A DNA stretch of 42,393 nt, taken from assembly GCF_014132355.1 (NCBI RefSeq), contig NZ_BLZO01000143.1, forward strand, positions 1-42,393, written 5' to 3'. This DNA comes from Okeania sp. KiyG1 (GTDB lineage: Bacteria > Cyanobacteriota > Cyanobacteriia > Cyanobacteriales > Microcoleaceae). How positions within the stretch are numbered: position 1 is the stretch's first letter; every line of letters begins with the position of its first letter. The notes beneath the pieces are model-generated. The model saw only the letters and a program-made list of their open reading frames with translations, ran no database searches and was not told the origin of the DNA. Made by a program: the position numbers and the translations under genes. Shown one piece after another: positions 17,294-25,508 of this stretch.

Positions 17294-18682
17294 ATGAGTG
17301 GTGCTTTATTAAACGGGCGCTATCGAATAATTAGGGAATTGGGGTCGGGAGGACAGGGAAGAACATTCCTCTGTCAAGATATGAGACTTGCAGGAAATCC
17401 CTATTGTGCCATCAAAAAACTTCGACCAGCAAACACTAACGACCCCACTCTTTTGAACAAGGCAAAGCGTTTATTCAGTCAGGAAATAGAAGCTTTAGGT
17501 AAAGTTGGACATCATCCCCAAATTCCCCGATTATTAGATACTTTTGAGGAAAATAATGAATTTTACCTAGCACAAGAATATGTTGAGGGGGTGTCTCTGA
17601 GTCAAGAGTTGCCTCCTGGTAAACCTTGGCAGGAAAATCAGGTAATAGAAATGCTGCGAGAAGTTTTGCAGATTCTCCAGTTTATTCACCAACAGGAGGT
17701 TATCCATCGAGATATTAAGCCTGACAATATTATTCGGCGCAATATAGATAATAAATTAGTACTGATAGATTTTGGCTGTCTCAAGCAAGTGGGTGATACT
17801 CAACTGACAACTCAGGGAGGAAAAGTATTATCGACAATGGCTGTAGGTACTCAAGGTTATATGGCTTCAGAACAACATCAGGGTAGGGCTTTTCCATGTA
17901 GTGACTTGTATGCATTGGGGATGATAGGTATCCAAGCGCTGACGGGGAAAAGTGCTATAGAACTCCAAATGAAGTATACAGAACCATTAAGTGGAGAAGT
18001 GCAGTGGCAACCACTAGCTCCTCATGTTAACTCACATCTTGTTGGTATTTTCAGTGAGATGGTTGCCTATCGAGCGAGCGATCGCTTCCAAAGTACAACA
18101 GAAGTGTTGCAAGTTTTACCAACAGTTTACCCAAAACCGACACCATTACCGCAACCAATACCATTACCGCAACCAACACCATTACCGCAACCAACACCAT
18201 CACCGCAACCAAAGCGACGATCAAAAGCGCGTGGAATTATTGTTTTAGTTGCTTTTATCGGATTGATCTTTGTGCTAAGTCCAATCGCTTTCTCCTCGTT
18301 TCAAAATCAGGCAATTAAAGCCAAACAATCAGAAGCAAAACAATATATGAGTTCAATTAATAAAGGGCAACAAGCCTATTATGCAGAATATACAAGATTT
18401 TCAGATAACATAAATGATACAGGAATAGGCATTAAGTTAGAAACTGAAAATTACTCATACAATATTAGCAAAATAGATTCCAGTAGTCATGTCATCTCTA
18501 CTGCTACTGCCAGGGACAAACGATTAAAAAGTTATTCTGGCATAGTTTATATAGTTAATGTTGGTAACGGTAAGATTACTGCATCAATGATTTGTGAAAC
18601 TAACGAACCTTCATCAAGAGTACCTGATGATTTTAAGTCTGTAGATCAATGTCCGTCAGGCTCTTCTAAATTCAGATATTAA
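17294..18682 (+). CDS. Ser/Thr protein kinase fused to a type IV pilin-like domain
   Basis: A 462-aa membrane kinase. Residues 10-270 are a Hanks-type kinase: glycine loop LGSGGQGRTF (16-25), catalytic lysine K41 (AIKK), H138-R139-D140-IKPDN, D159-F160-G161, and GYMASEQ for the activation end. A proline-rich linker of PLPQPTP units (about 281-306) leads to one membrane helix (about 314-332). The rest, from FQNQAIKAKQSEAKQYMS on, matches the body of cyanobacterial type IV pilin-like G/H proteins, which normally begin with the same helix after a prepilin cleavage site. That site (GF...E) is missing, so the pilin-like part is probably held outside the cytoplasmic membrane as a fixed ectodomain. 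The gene at 22043 encodes the same domain alone. Kinase residues are intact, so activity is likely. ATG start; only a weak AAGAAA precedes it. Confidence 0.9.
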   Translation: MSGALLNGRYRIIRELGSGGQGRTFLCQDMRLAGNPYCAIKKLRPANTNDPTLLNKAKRLFSQEIEALGKVGHHPQIPRLLDTFEENNEFYLAQEYVEGVSLSQELPPGKPWQENQVIEMLREVLQILQFIHQQEVIHRDIKPDNIIRRNIDNKLVLIDFGCLKQVGDTQLTTQGGKVLSTMAVGTQGYMASEQHQGRAFPCSDLYALGMIGIQALTGKSAIELQMKYTEPLSGEVQWQPLAPHVNSHLVGIFSEMVAYRASDRFQSTTEVLQVLPTVYPKPTPLPQPIPLPQPTPLPQPTPSPQPKRRSKARGIIVLVAFIGLIFVLSPIAFSSFQNQAIKAKQSEAKQYMSSINKGQQAYYAEYTRFSDNINDTGIGIKLETENYSYNISKIDSSSHVISTATARDKRLKSYSGIVYIVNVGNGKITASMICETNEPSSRVPDDFKSVDQCPSGSSKFRY

Positions 18683-18834
18683 ATCTGAATAAACATTTAT
18701 AATTTCATTTTTTTGAGGGCGGGTTTTAGCTAAATTTACTTAATATAAATAGGTAATAATTTTGAGGTTCGACAAATATGAATTTATGTAAGTATTCAGC
18801 CACCAGCTATCAGCTTAAACAGTTGTCATTGCGA

Positions 18835-18901
18835 CCGAAGGAAAGCAATTTTATAGGTTTTGTGAGATTGCTTCCTTCCACGGAGTGACCGTCGCAATGA
18901 C
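18835..18901. repeat. GTCATTGCGAC palindromic element
   Basis: A 67-bp hairpin-like element: GTCATTGCGAC at the left, GTCGCAATGAC at the right (perfect 11-bp inverse), with inner arms GAAGGAAAGCAAT and ATTGCTTCCTTC. Part of the same sequence (TTGCTTCCTTCC...GTCGCAATGAC) is the core of R5 copy 4 at 25245-25375. Similar palindromic repeats with CATTGCGA are known from unrelated bacteria. Confidence 0.8.
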
Positions 18902-18998
18902 GAATGTAGTGACCAATTCCCCGGATTCTATATAATACCTGAATGCTTATGAATTTCTAGCAAAACTCGCCCTTGATTCAAATTTTTAATTACTTGAT

Positions 18999-19094
18999 TT
19001 ACCGATAAATTGTGGTTTAAAGCCTCCCCTTTTAAGGGGATAATAAAGAAAAAATTTCATTATTAATCAATCCTCTTCTTTCAAGGAGAGGTAA
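18999..19094 (-). repeat. R6 dispersed element, copy 7
   Basis: Reverse-oriented compact form: TTACCGATAAATTGTGG, AAGCCTCCCCTTTTAAGG hairpin, CAATCCTCTTCTTTCAAGG and AGAGGTAA. Its right end is where the R7 element has inserted. Confidence 0.75.
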
Positions 19095-19096
19095 TT

Positions 19097-19365
19097 AGGG
19101 CTTGCTGAATAAATATAAAAGTATTGACATAGAAAGGTTTTAGCCTTTTTGGAACTTGAAAAAGTACAAGGTTTTCGTTCTAGCGAACTCAAAAAGCTAG
19201 GATTTTGGGTTGACTATCGCAGAAAAATCAAGGGATAATTCTTCCTACTGCCTCCTTTAAATTCCCCATTTCTCCTGTCTCCTGTCTTTCCCCTCCTGGG
19301 AGGGGCGAGGGGTGGGTTGTCTCCTGTCTCCTACAAAGAGCAAAAAGACTTTTTCAGCAAACCCT
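19097..19365. mobile_element. R7 element (IS remnant or MITE) with 4-bp duplication
   Basis: Ends AGGGCTTGCTGAA and TTCAGCAAACCCT (one mismatch), flanked on both sides by AATT, a likely 4-bp target duplication. The inside (GGAACTTGAAAAAGTACAAG and onward) is non-repetitive and could be a scrap of an insertion sequence, but no transposase frame is left. A CCCCTCC/GGAGGGG inverted pair lies in its right half. Confidence 0.75.
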
Positions 19366-19428
19366 AATTATTCATTATTCATTATTAATTATTCATTATT
19401 CATTGTTGAAAGTGGGATTAGTCATGTA

Positions 19429-19623
19429 ATACCAATTTGAAAAAAGAATGCTACAAAAAGGTAGACCTCGAACGGATATGCTTAAAAATAGCTATTCTAG
19501 TTAATTTTAGATAGTTATTTATATCGTTATTCCATTTTTTAAAATATTTATTCCTTCTTCCTTCTTCCCTCTTCCTTCTTTCTTACTTCTACCATTTGTA
19601 ACAAACATTTATCAAATTGGTAT
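19429..19623. mobile_element. R8 inverted-repeat element
   Basis: Left end ATACCAATTTGAAAAAAG then AATGCTAC; right end GTAACAAACATTTATCAAAT then TGGTAT, about three quarters complementary over 36 bp. Core: TTCTTCC tandem (about 19553-19585). Confidence 0.65.
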
Positions 19624-19653
19624 AATATTATGTCGGCTAAGGAATAAAAATCT

Positions 19654-21693
19654 ATGTCACCAAAATTTGAAAAACTACTACAGCAATTAGAAAGTGTAGA
19701 AAAATTTGTAGCAGCTAAATCTAATCAAGAACCTGATTTTGAAATAGTAGCTGAAGAATTAAAGCAATTAACAAATGTTCTAAAAGTAGGAAAAATTCGA
19801 GTCAATATTGTAAGTCGTTTTCCTGTATTAACAGCAGCATTAGAAAAGTTGATTAGCTCCCAATATTCTCTCTCATCCATCTACAATTTAAAAACAATTA
19901 CCCCACCCACTCAACCTCAGCCTAGCTTACCTAATTTATCAGCCTCTTTAACTTTACAACCTTCCGTTACGACAGGAGAAAAACCCACTCCTTATCAACT
20001 ATCAAATCAGCAAAAAGTTACAATTGGCAGACAGGAAAATTGTCAAATTTCTCTCTCCCATGAATGCACATTAGTCAGTAGAAATCATCTAGAAATTATC
20101 CCTAGATTAGAAAATTCCCAAAACTTAGTCTGGGAAATTCGTGACTTGAATAGTACACATGGAACCTATATTAATGGGGAGAAACTATTAGGGAATAGTC
20201 AAAAATTAAATCCTGGCGATCGCATCACTCTCGGCAGCTCTCAACATACTTTCAGAAGTCCTGAATTTCTATTTGAATGTGAATCTAAACCAGCAGTTAT
20301 TCAGCAACCAAAGTTAGAGATTAATTTCAATAATTGTGAGATTTTGTGTTTAGTTATTAACCCTTCTCAACCTTTGGATGAACAGGATAAGCAGTTAATT
20401 GAAGCAGCAGTTAACACTCAGTTATTTAAGTTGGTTATTGTCTGGGATACCAGCGCTGAAAATCTGGCATCTCCTCTAGTTAAAAATAATATCTATATAG
20501 TTGAAACTTGGTTAAAGAGCTATAACTTCAGGGGTGAGTATCTAGTTCAAACCTATTTACAACTCCCACCTTTCCACCATTATAGTCAGGAACAATCATT
20601 AACCCAAATATTAACATCAAATTCTCAGTCAGATTACACCCATTTTTATCAAATTTGGGAAAAATTAGTAAATAGCAATCATCAGGAAATATTAAAAGAG
20701 CAAGTTCAGGCAAAAATGATATTACAACTAGGTAAATTAGATGATATCTTCAACAAAAAAGAAGCATTTTTAAAACAAGAAATTAAAAAAATAAATGCAG
20801 GATTAGCAGGGCAGAGTATAGAAGATTTTCAAGAACAAATAAATAGGGTTTCACAGCAAATTAATAGCGATATAAGTCAAACTATGCTACAAATTATAAA
20901 CTTAGAGATTCCTTCTGCAAAAGCTAATTTGATTGAGGCTCATAGCCAGAATAGTTTACTATTTAAAATCAAAAACTTTATCGACAATTTGCAGATTACC
21001 ATTAAAAAAAATGGCGAGCAATATGAGCTACATTTACATTCAGAACAAATGAGAGAAAATGACACCATACACAGTTATATAAATCGTCTTTGTATATCAG
21101 AATTAACCAATTGGTCATACCAAGAATGGCAGAAAATTTTGTATACCTATGCCAATGGTGGTTTAATGGGATTTGCTCAGAGAGCTTGTACAAATCTCAA
21201 CTTTATACCATCCTTTGAATTATCAATTTCAGCCTTGACAATAACTCAACAAAATTTTGATGTTTATAAATGTTGGCAACAATCTTATGTAGAATTTACT
21301 CCAGATATTCCACCAGAGCAAAAAGCTAATTATCTAGTTGAGATTGGTAGATTTGGAGCAGGAGCAATGGGAATTACTTTGGGAAATCCCTTTCCTTTGA
21401 TTACGAGTTTAATTAATGTGTTTGATAAAAATTCTGCCAAACAGTTTCACCAAGAACAACAAATAGAACCTTTAAAAAATAAGTTATGTGACTATTACCA
21501 ATCTATAGGCAAGTCAATGGTAGAAAAACTAATGATACATCTTAACTATACTATCCAAATGGAAGAAAATTGCTTGAGTAAAACTATTCAAATCAAAGTA
21601 GATAAAATGATATCTCACCTGGCTAAATTTAAAAAGTCCGAGAAGAATACCAAGTTAAACTACAGAATTTACAGAAAGAAAAAATTGAACTAA
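19654..21693 (+). CDS. FHA-domain protein, C-terminus altered by a frameshift
   Basis: A 679-aa soluble protein. The N-terminal 100 residues are helical then proline/serine-rich. An FHA phosphothreonine-binding domain covers about 105-200, with key residues G125-R126, S142-R143-N144-H145 and N166-S167-T168-H169-G170 (DLNSTHGTYING). The remaining about 470 residues are not recognised. LCLVINPSQPL with VIVWDTS resembles a GTPase-like beta-strand core, but there is no P-loop. Long helices follow (about 350-460), and FGAGAMGITLGNPFPLITS is a short hydrophobic stretch. A degenerate dynamin-like protein is one guess. The tail reads KKSEKNTKLNYRIYRKKKLN, whereas the -1 frame gives EEYQVKLQNLQKEKIELNQ up to a stop at 21720-21722, a perfect coiled coil. 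One base is therefore probably missing in the A-run at 21631-21635. AAGGA precedes the ATG by ten bases. It lies next to the pilin-like kinase and may read its phosphorylation. Confidence 0.85.
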   Translation: MSPKFEKLLQQLESVEKFVAAKSNQEPDFEIVAEELKQLTNVLKVGKIRVNIVSRFPVLTAALEKLISSQYSLSSIYNLKTITPPTQPQPSLPNLSASLTLQPSVTTGEKPTPYQLSNQQKVTIGRQENCQISLSHECTLVSRNHLEIIPRLENSQNLVWEIRDLNSTHGTYINGEKLLGNSQKLNPGDRITLGSSQHTFRSPEFLFECESKPAVIQQPKLEINFNNCEILCLVINPSQPLDEQDKQLIEAAVNTQLFKLVIVWDTSAENLASPLVKNNIYIVETWLKSYNFRGEYLVQTYLQLPPFHHYSQEQSLTQILTSNSQSDYTHFYQIWEKLVNSNHQEILKEQVQAKMILQLGKLDDIFNKKEAFLKQEIKKINAGLAGQSIEDFQEQINRVSQQINSDISQTMLQIINLEIPSAKANLIEAHSQNSLLFKIKNFIDNLQITIKKNGEQYELHLHSEQMRENDTIHSYINRLCISELTNWSYQEWQKILYTYANGGLMGFAQRACTNLNFIPSFELSISALTITQQNFDVYKCWQQSYVEFTPDIPPEQKANYLVEIGRFGAGAMGITLGNPFPLITSLINVFDKNSAKQFHQEQQIEPLKNKLCDYYQSIGKSMVEKLMIHLNYTIQMEENCLSKTIQIKVDKMISHLAKFKKSEKNTKLNYRIYRKKKLN

Positions 21694-21762
21694 ATCAACG
21701 AATTAAAGGAGAGATATCTTAGATGTGAATAAGGTTTGTTTCATTGTCAATAGACGGGATTA

Positions 21763-21920
21763 ATATCATGTCCGGTTGAATACTTATTATTAAGGTAGTA
21801 GGGGAGTAGGGGAGTAGGGGAGTAGGGGAGTAGGGGAGTAGGGGAGTAGGGAAAATAGGAAGATTTACTGTTTAAGCAAGAGGATAAGTTTTTTCATCAC
21901 TGATTATCCGGACATGATAT
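21763..21920. mobile_element. R5 inverted-repeat element, copy 3, with satellite core
   Basis: Left end ATATCATGTCCGGTTGAATA; right end GATTATCCGGACATGATAT. The core is six exact 8-bp AGTAGGGG units (21797-21844) plus a partial one, then AAAATAGGAAGATT. Confidence 0.85.
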
Positions 21921-21922
21921 AA

Positions 21923-22033
21923 TTTAATAAAAATAACAGCGATTACTTTTTATTTGGCTATATTATTGCTGCCTTTACAGGACAAACAATACATGAAATG
22001 ATAACAGGTTGCTTAGTAGTCAAAAAACAATAG
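21923..22033 (+). pseudogene. Remnant of an RDD-family membrane protein C-terminus
   Basis: A 36-codon open frame without a start codon that fits the end of an RDD-domain protein: a hydrophobic stretch DYFLFGYIIAAF followed by TGQTIHEMITGCLVV and KKQ. This matches the usual RDD ending (LHD-x-I-x-x-T-x-VV-x-K). It begins three bases after the R5 element, as if the element or a linked deletion removed the 5' part of the gene. It ends nine bases before the next ATG, so the two were probably once in one operon. Short length makes the call tentative. Confidence 0.4.
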
Positions 22034-22042
22034 GAAGCAAAA

Positions 22043-22528
22043 ATGTCAACAACAGAATATGGTGGTTTTTGGGATATAAATGCAGTCGGTTTAGTCAGTT
22101 TTATCGGGTTGCTCTTTGTGGCAGTTTACATTCGTATACTCCTCTCTGCTACAAATCAGGCCATTAAAGCGAAACAATCGGAAGAGAAACAATCAAAAGC
22201 CAAACAATATATTGCTTTAATGAATAAAGGACAACAAGCTTATTATGCAGAATGGGAAGAATTTTCAGATAACATCTCTAATTTAGGATTAGGCATCAGC
22301 TTAGAAACTAAAAGTTACTCATACGATATTAGAAAGATAAGTTCTAATCATTATGTCATCTCTACTGCTACTGCTAAAGACAAACAATTAAAAAGTTATT
22401 CTGGCATAGCTTATTTTGATGACGGTATTACTAAATCAATGATTTGTGAAACTGATGAACCCTCATTAACTGCACCTGATGATTTTGAACATTTTGATCG
22501 ATGTCCATCAGGGTCTTCTGAATTATGA
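22043..22528 (+). CDS. Membrane-anchored type IV pilin-like protein
   Basis: A 161-aa protein with a membrane helix at about residues 15-34 and a type IV pilin-like G/H domain after it. From IKAKQSE on, it aligns with the C-terminal part of the kinase at 17294 with roughly 60 % identity by eye. Shared blocks include NKGQQAYYAE, FSDNI, YVISTATAKDK against HVISTATARDK, LKSYSGI, SMICET and RCPSGSS against QCPSGSS. There is a small insertion of about five residues (EKQSK). It has no prepilin GF...E cleavage motif and keeps two cysteines, about 35 residues apart, that could form a disulphide. It is therefore probably a fixed periplasmic domain rather than a pilus subunit. AGGA sits seven bases before the ATG. 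It could be a partner, decoy or co-sensor of the kinase. Confidence 0.8.
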   Translation: MSTTEYGGFWDINAVGLVSFIGLLFVAVYIRILLSATNQAIKAKQSEEKQSKAKQYIALMNKGQQAYYAEWEEFSDNISNLGLGISLETKSYSYDIRKISSNHYVISTATAKDKQLKSYSGIAYFDDGITKSMICETDEPSLTAPDDFEHFDRCPSGSSEL

Positions 22529-22684
22529 TATTAGACATCTCCAATAATAAAAAATAAAATCAATTATCGTACATAAATTATCAATTATTTCCCCTCCTGG
22601 GAGGGCGAGGGAGTGGGTTCCCTACTCCCTACTCCCTACTCCCTTTTATTATCATTTATTGGTTAGCAAAAAAACTCAAAACAT

Positions 22685-23569
22685 ATGACAGAATTAAAAG
22701 CCAAAGTAAGAAAAGCAGTAATTCCAGCAGCAGGTTTTGGTACGCGGATGTTTCCAGCTACTAAAGTTGTCAAAAAAGAACTATTTCCCATCATCGATCG
22801 AGATGGTAAAGCAAAACCGATAATTCAAATAATTGTTGAAGAAGCCATAAGTGCAGGAATAGAGAATGTGGGAATAGTAATCCAAAAAAGCGATCGCCAA
22901 GTTTTTACAGATTTTTTTCAAGCTATCCCTAGTTATTATCAGAAACTTTCACCAGAAAAACAAGAATATTGTCAATATTTACAAAATTTAGGCAGTAAAA
23001 TTACTCTATTAACTCAGTCAGAACAAGCTGGTTATGGTCATGCAGTTTTCTGTGCTAAAGAGTGGGTTGAAGATGAACCTTTTTTACTATTACTAGGAGA
23101 TCATATTTATGCTTCTGAGGTAAAAAAATCTTGTGCAAGTCAAATTTTGCAAGTCTACGAACAGACCAATAAAAGTGTAATTGGGGTGAGAATAATACCA
23201 GGAGCAGAAATACATCATTATGGTTGTATTAGTGGGAGTTTAGTTGCCGATGGCATAATTAATATAGATACAATCTATGAAAAACCAGAACTCAATTATG
23301 CCAGACAAAAACTTCATGTGGCAGGAATGAAAGAAGATGAATTTATAGGAGTTTTTGGCATATATTTACTGACAGCCAAAATATTTGATTACCTAGAAGA
23401 AAATATCAAACAAAATGTTAGAGAAAAAGACGAGTTTCAACTGACATCTTGTTTAGATAAGTTGCAAAAAACAGAAGGAATGAACGGGTATTTGGTAAAA
23501 GGGAAATGCTTTGACACCGGAATGCCAGATGTGTATTGGCAGACAATGATTGATTTTCGTAATGCTTGA
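22685..23569 (+). CDS. galU: UTP-glucose-1-phosphate uridylyltransferase
   Basis: A 294-aa cytoplasmic nucleotidyltransferase that makes UDP-glucose from UTP and glucose-1-phosphate, the activated sugar for glycolipids, polysaccharides and glycosides. The N-terminal nucleotide-binding signature is AVIPAAGFGTRMFPATK (11-27) followed by KELFPIID. Further GalU landmarks are IIVEEAISAGIENVGIVI, QAGYGHAVFCAK, FLLLLGDHIY (with the metal-binding Asp) and KGKCFDTGMPDVYW. The length is standard for bacterial GalU/GtaB. The window shows no Shine-Dalgarno before the ATG. A glycosyltransferase follows on the same strand after an R6 element of about 216 bp. Tandem CCCTACT units lie just upstream (22619-22644). 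Confidence 0.92.
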   Translation: MTELKAKVRKAVIPAAGFGTRMFPATKVVKKELFPIIDRDGKAKPIIQIIVEEAISAGIENVGIVIQKSDRQVFTDFFQAIPSYYQKLSPEKQEYCQYLQNLGSKITLLTQSEQAGYGHAVFCAKEWVEDEPFLLLLGDHIYASEVKKSCASQILQVYEQTNKSVIGVRIIPGAEIHHYGCISGSLVADGIINIDTIYEKPELNYARQKLHVAGMKEDEFIGVFGIYLLTAKIFDYLEENIKQNVREKDEFQLTSCLDKLQKTEGMNGYLVKGKCFDTGMPDVYWQTMIDFRNA

Positions 23570-23610
23570 TAGTATCATTGTAGAGAAAAATTCAGAAAAC
23601 AAGGAAAAAC

Positions 23611-23826
23611 TTACCCAAAAATTAAGGTATAAAGCCTCTCCATTCCTGGAGAAAAAAGCGGTCGAGGGATGCTGAGGAAACCTAGCCATATCCAATCGAC
23701 CAAGACAGCGGTCGTTTGCGGAGCATTCCGTAGGATGGGATGCTGAGGAAACCTAGCCATATCCAATCGACCAAGAGAAAAAAAATTCCTTTTAACCCAA
23801 TCCTATCCGTTTTCAAGGAGAGGTAA
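23611..23826 (-). repeat. R6 dispersed element, copy 8 (duplicated core)
   Basis: Reverse-oriented. Between TTACCCAAAAATTAAGG and AGGAGAGGTAA it carries a core in which a stretch of about 37 bp (GGATGCTGAGGAAACC to ATCGACCAAGA) occurs twice, at about 23665 and 23737. Confidence 0.75.
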
Positions 23827-23863
23827 TTCTAAATTCTAAATTCTAAATTCTAAATTCTTGAAT

Positions 23864-25144
23864 ATGACTCATTTTGGTCTCATTTGCCCTGCATCAGCAG
23901 GACACCTAAACCCAATGCTTCCCTTGGGGCAAGAATTGAAAAGGCGGGGTCATCGCGTTACTATGATCGGGATACTTGATGCTGAAGCTAAAACATTAGC
24001 AGCAGGATTAGAATTTCTGGCCTATGGTACAGAAGAATATCCTAAAGGAGCGATCGCAGAATCTTTGCAGAAGCTGAGTAAACTTAGCGGGTTAGCTGCC
24101 TTTCGCTATACCATTAAGCTGTTTAAAGAAGGGACAAATGTTTTGCTTCGGGATGCTCCGCAAGTTATCAAAAATGCTGGCGTAGATGCTTTGCTAATTG
24201 ACCAAGCTTCATCAGGAGGCTCGATCGCCGATTTTCTCAACATTCCTTTTATCACTATCTGCAATGCATTAGTATTAAATCAAGATGAGAATGTCCCCCC
24301 TTTTTTTACCAACTGGAAATATAGCACTGCCTGGTGGGCCAAATTCCGTAATCAAGCTGGTTATGCTTTACAGAAACGCCTGGCAAAATCTATTAGGGAA
24401 GTAATAGCTGAGTATCGTCGCCAATGGAATTTACCCGTATACACTCAACTTAGTGATACTTATTCTCAACTAGCTCAAATTAGTCAGCAACCTGCTGAGT
24501 TAGAATTTCCTAGGAAAAATTTGCCCCAGTGGTTTCATTTTACTGGACCCTATCATTGTTCCAGTAGTCGAGAACCTGTTTCCTTTCCCTGGGATAATTT
24601 GACAGGAAAACCTTTGATTTATGCTTCTATGGGAACTGTGCAAAATCGTCTGATTGATGTCTTTTATAAAATTGCAGCAGCTTGTGATGGGTTAGATGCT
24701 CAGTTAGTAATTTCTCTGGGGGGGTCTGCGACTCCAGAATCTTTACCCAACTTGCCAGGAAGTCCTTTAGTTGTGGAATATGCACCCCAGTTAGAGTTGC
24801 TCAAGAAAGTCACTCTTACTATTACTCATGCAGGTATGAATACAACTTTGGAATGTTTAAATAATGCAGTGCCAATGGTTGCTATTCCTATTGCTAACGA
24901 CCAACCAGGGGTAGCAGCACGCATTGCTTGGACTGGAGCAGGGGAAGTTGTACCTCTCAAACAGATAACTGTGCCTCGGTTACAAAAAGCTATTTCCCAG
25001 GTATTGACACAACCTTCGTATAAAGAAAATGCTTTGAGACTACAGTCAGCAATTCAGCGATCGGGTGGAGTAACTCGTGCTGCTAATATTATTGAACAAG
25101 CAGTATCTACAGGAAAACCAGTCTTAGCTGAAGCTATAAACTAG
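23864..25144 (+). CDS. UGT/MGT-type glycosyltransferase
   Basis: A 426-aa GT-B fold (GT1-like) glycosyltransferase. Near the N-terminus SAGHLNPMLPLGQELKRRGH has the conserved histidine (H14) of UDP-sugar-dependent enzymes. Near residue 320 ITHAGMNTTLECLNNAVP, followed by VAIPIANDQPG, is the C-terminal donor-binding signature with its H and DQ. The acceptor is unknown. Related enzymes glucosylate zeaxanthin (CrtX), sterols or macrolides, so a carotenoid or lipid acceptor is plausible. GalU lies just upstream and would supply UDP-glucose, but the R6 repeat between them may uncouple transcription. The start is set at ATG 23864, because the TTG at 23858 lies in the AAATTCTA tandem. No insertion or missing motif is seen. 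Confidence 0.9.
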   Translation: MTHFGLICPASAGHLNPMLPLGQELKRRGHRVTMIGILDAEAKTLAAGLEFLAYGTEEYPKGAIAESLQKLSKLSGLAAFRYTIKLFKEGTNVLLRDAPQVIKNAGVDALLIDQASSGGSIADFLNIPFITICNALVLNQDENVPPFFTNWKYSTAWWAKFRNQAGYALQKRLAKSIREVIAEYRRQWNLPVYTQLSDTYSQLAQISQQPAELEFPRKNLPQWFHFTGPYHCSSSREPVSFPWDNLTGKPLIYASMGTVQNRLIDVFYKIAAACDGLDAQLVISLGGSATPESLPNLPGSPLVVEYAPQLELLKKVTLTITHAGMNTTLECLNNAVPMVAIPIANDQPGVAARIAWTGAGEVVPLKQITVPRLQKAISQVLTQPSYKENALRLQSAIQRSGGVTRAANIIEQAVSTGKPVLAEAIN

Positions 25145-25244
25145 AATTGGCTATTTTTTAATCTTGCTCTGTCAAAAATTCCATCTTTTGAAGTTAAATA
25201 ATTAGACAATTATGAACACAACCGATCTAATCTAAGAATGGATA

Positions 25245-25375
25245 ATATCATGTTCGGTTGAATAGTTATGATTAGGATATAGATGGAAGAGATACCTCAA
25301 ACCCTTGAGATTGCTTCCTTCCACTCCGTTCCAGTCGCAATGACTTTATAGTTAGTGTTTATCCGAACATGATAT
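25245..25375. mobile_element. R5 inverted-repeat element, copy 4
   Basis: Left end ATATCATGTTCGGTTGAATA; right end TATCCGAACATGATAT. The core contains TTGCTTCCTTCC and AGTCGCAATGACT, the sequence of the palindromic element at 18835-18901. Confidence 0.8.
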
Positions 25376-25416
25376 AAATTTACAAAATTACCAGATCATA
25401 TGCAATTTAATACTTT

Positions 25417-25508
25417 CAGGACTTACGCAGAACCACCATATCTGGTAGGGGCGAACGGCCGTTCGCCCCTACAAATGGTGTATAACTTGATATTTTGCGT
25501 AAGTCCTG
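25417..25508. mobile_element. R1 MITE-like element, copy D, with 5-bp duplication
   Basis: A 92-bp element, the shortest R1 copy, with ends CAGGACTTACGCA/TGCGTAAGTCCTG and an exact ACTTT duplication on both sides. The core holds GGGGCGAACGGCCGTTCGCC, an inverted repeat. Confidence 0.9.

Larger units (their letters stand above)
18683..19653. other. Gene-free spacer with REP-like, R6, R7 and R8 elements
   Basis: About 970 bp with no protein gene. A GTCATTGCGAC palindromic element, an R6 element, an R7 element inserted at its end, and an R8 element together make up most of the spacer. R8 ends 30 bp before the next start codon. Confidence 0.6.
21694..22042. other. Gene-free spacer with R5 and a gene remnant
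   Basis: A 349-bp spacer holding the out-of-frame coiled-coil tail of the FHA gene (to 21722), an R5 element and the RDD-like remnant. Confidence 0.6.
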
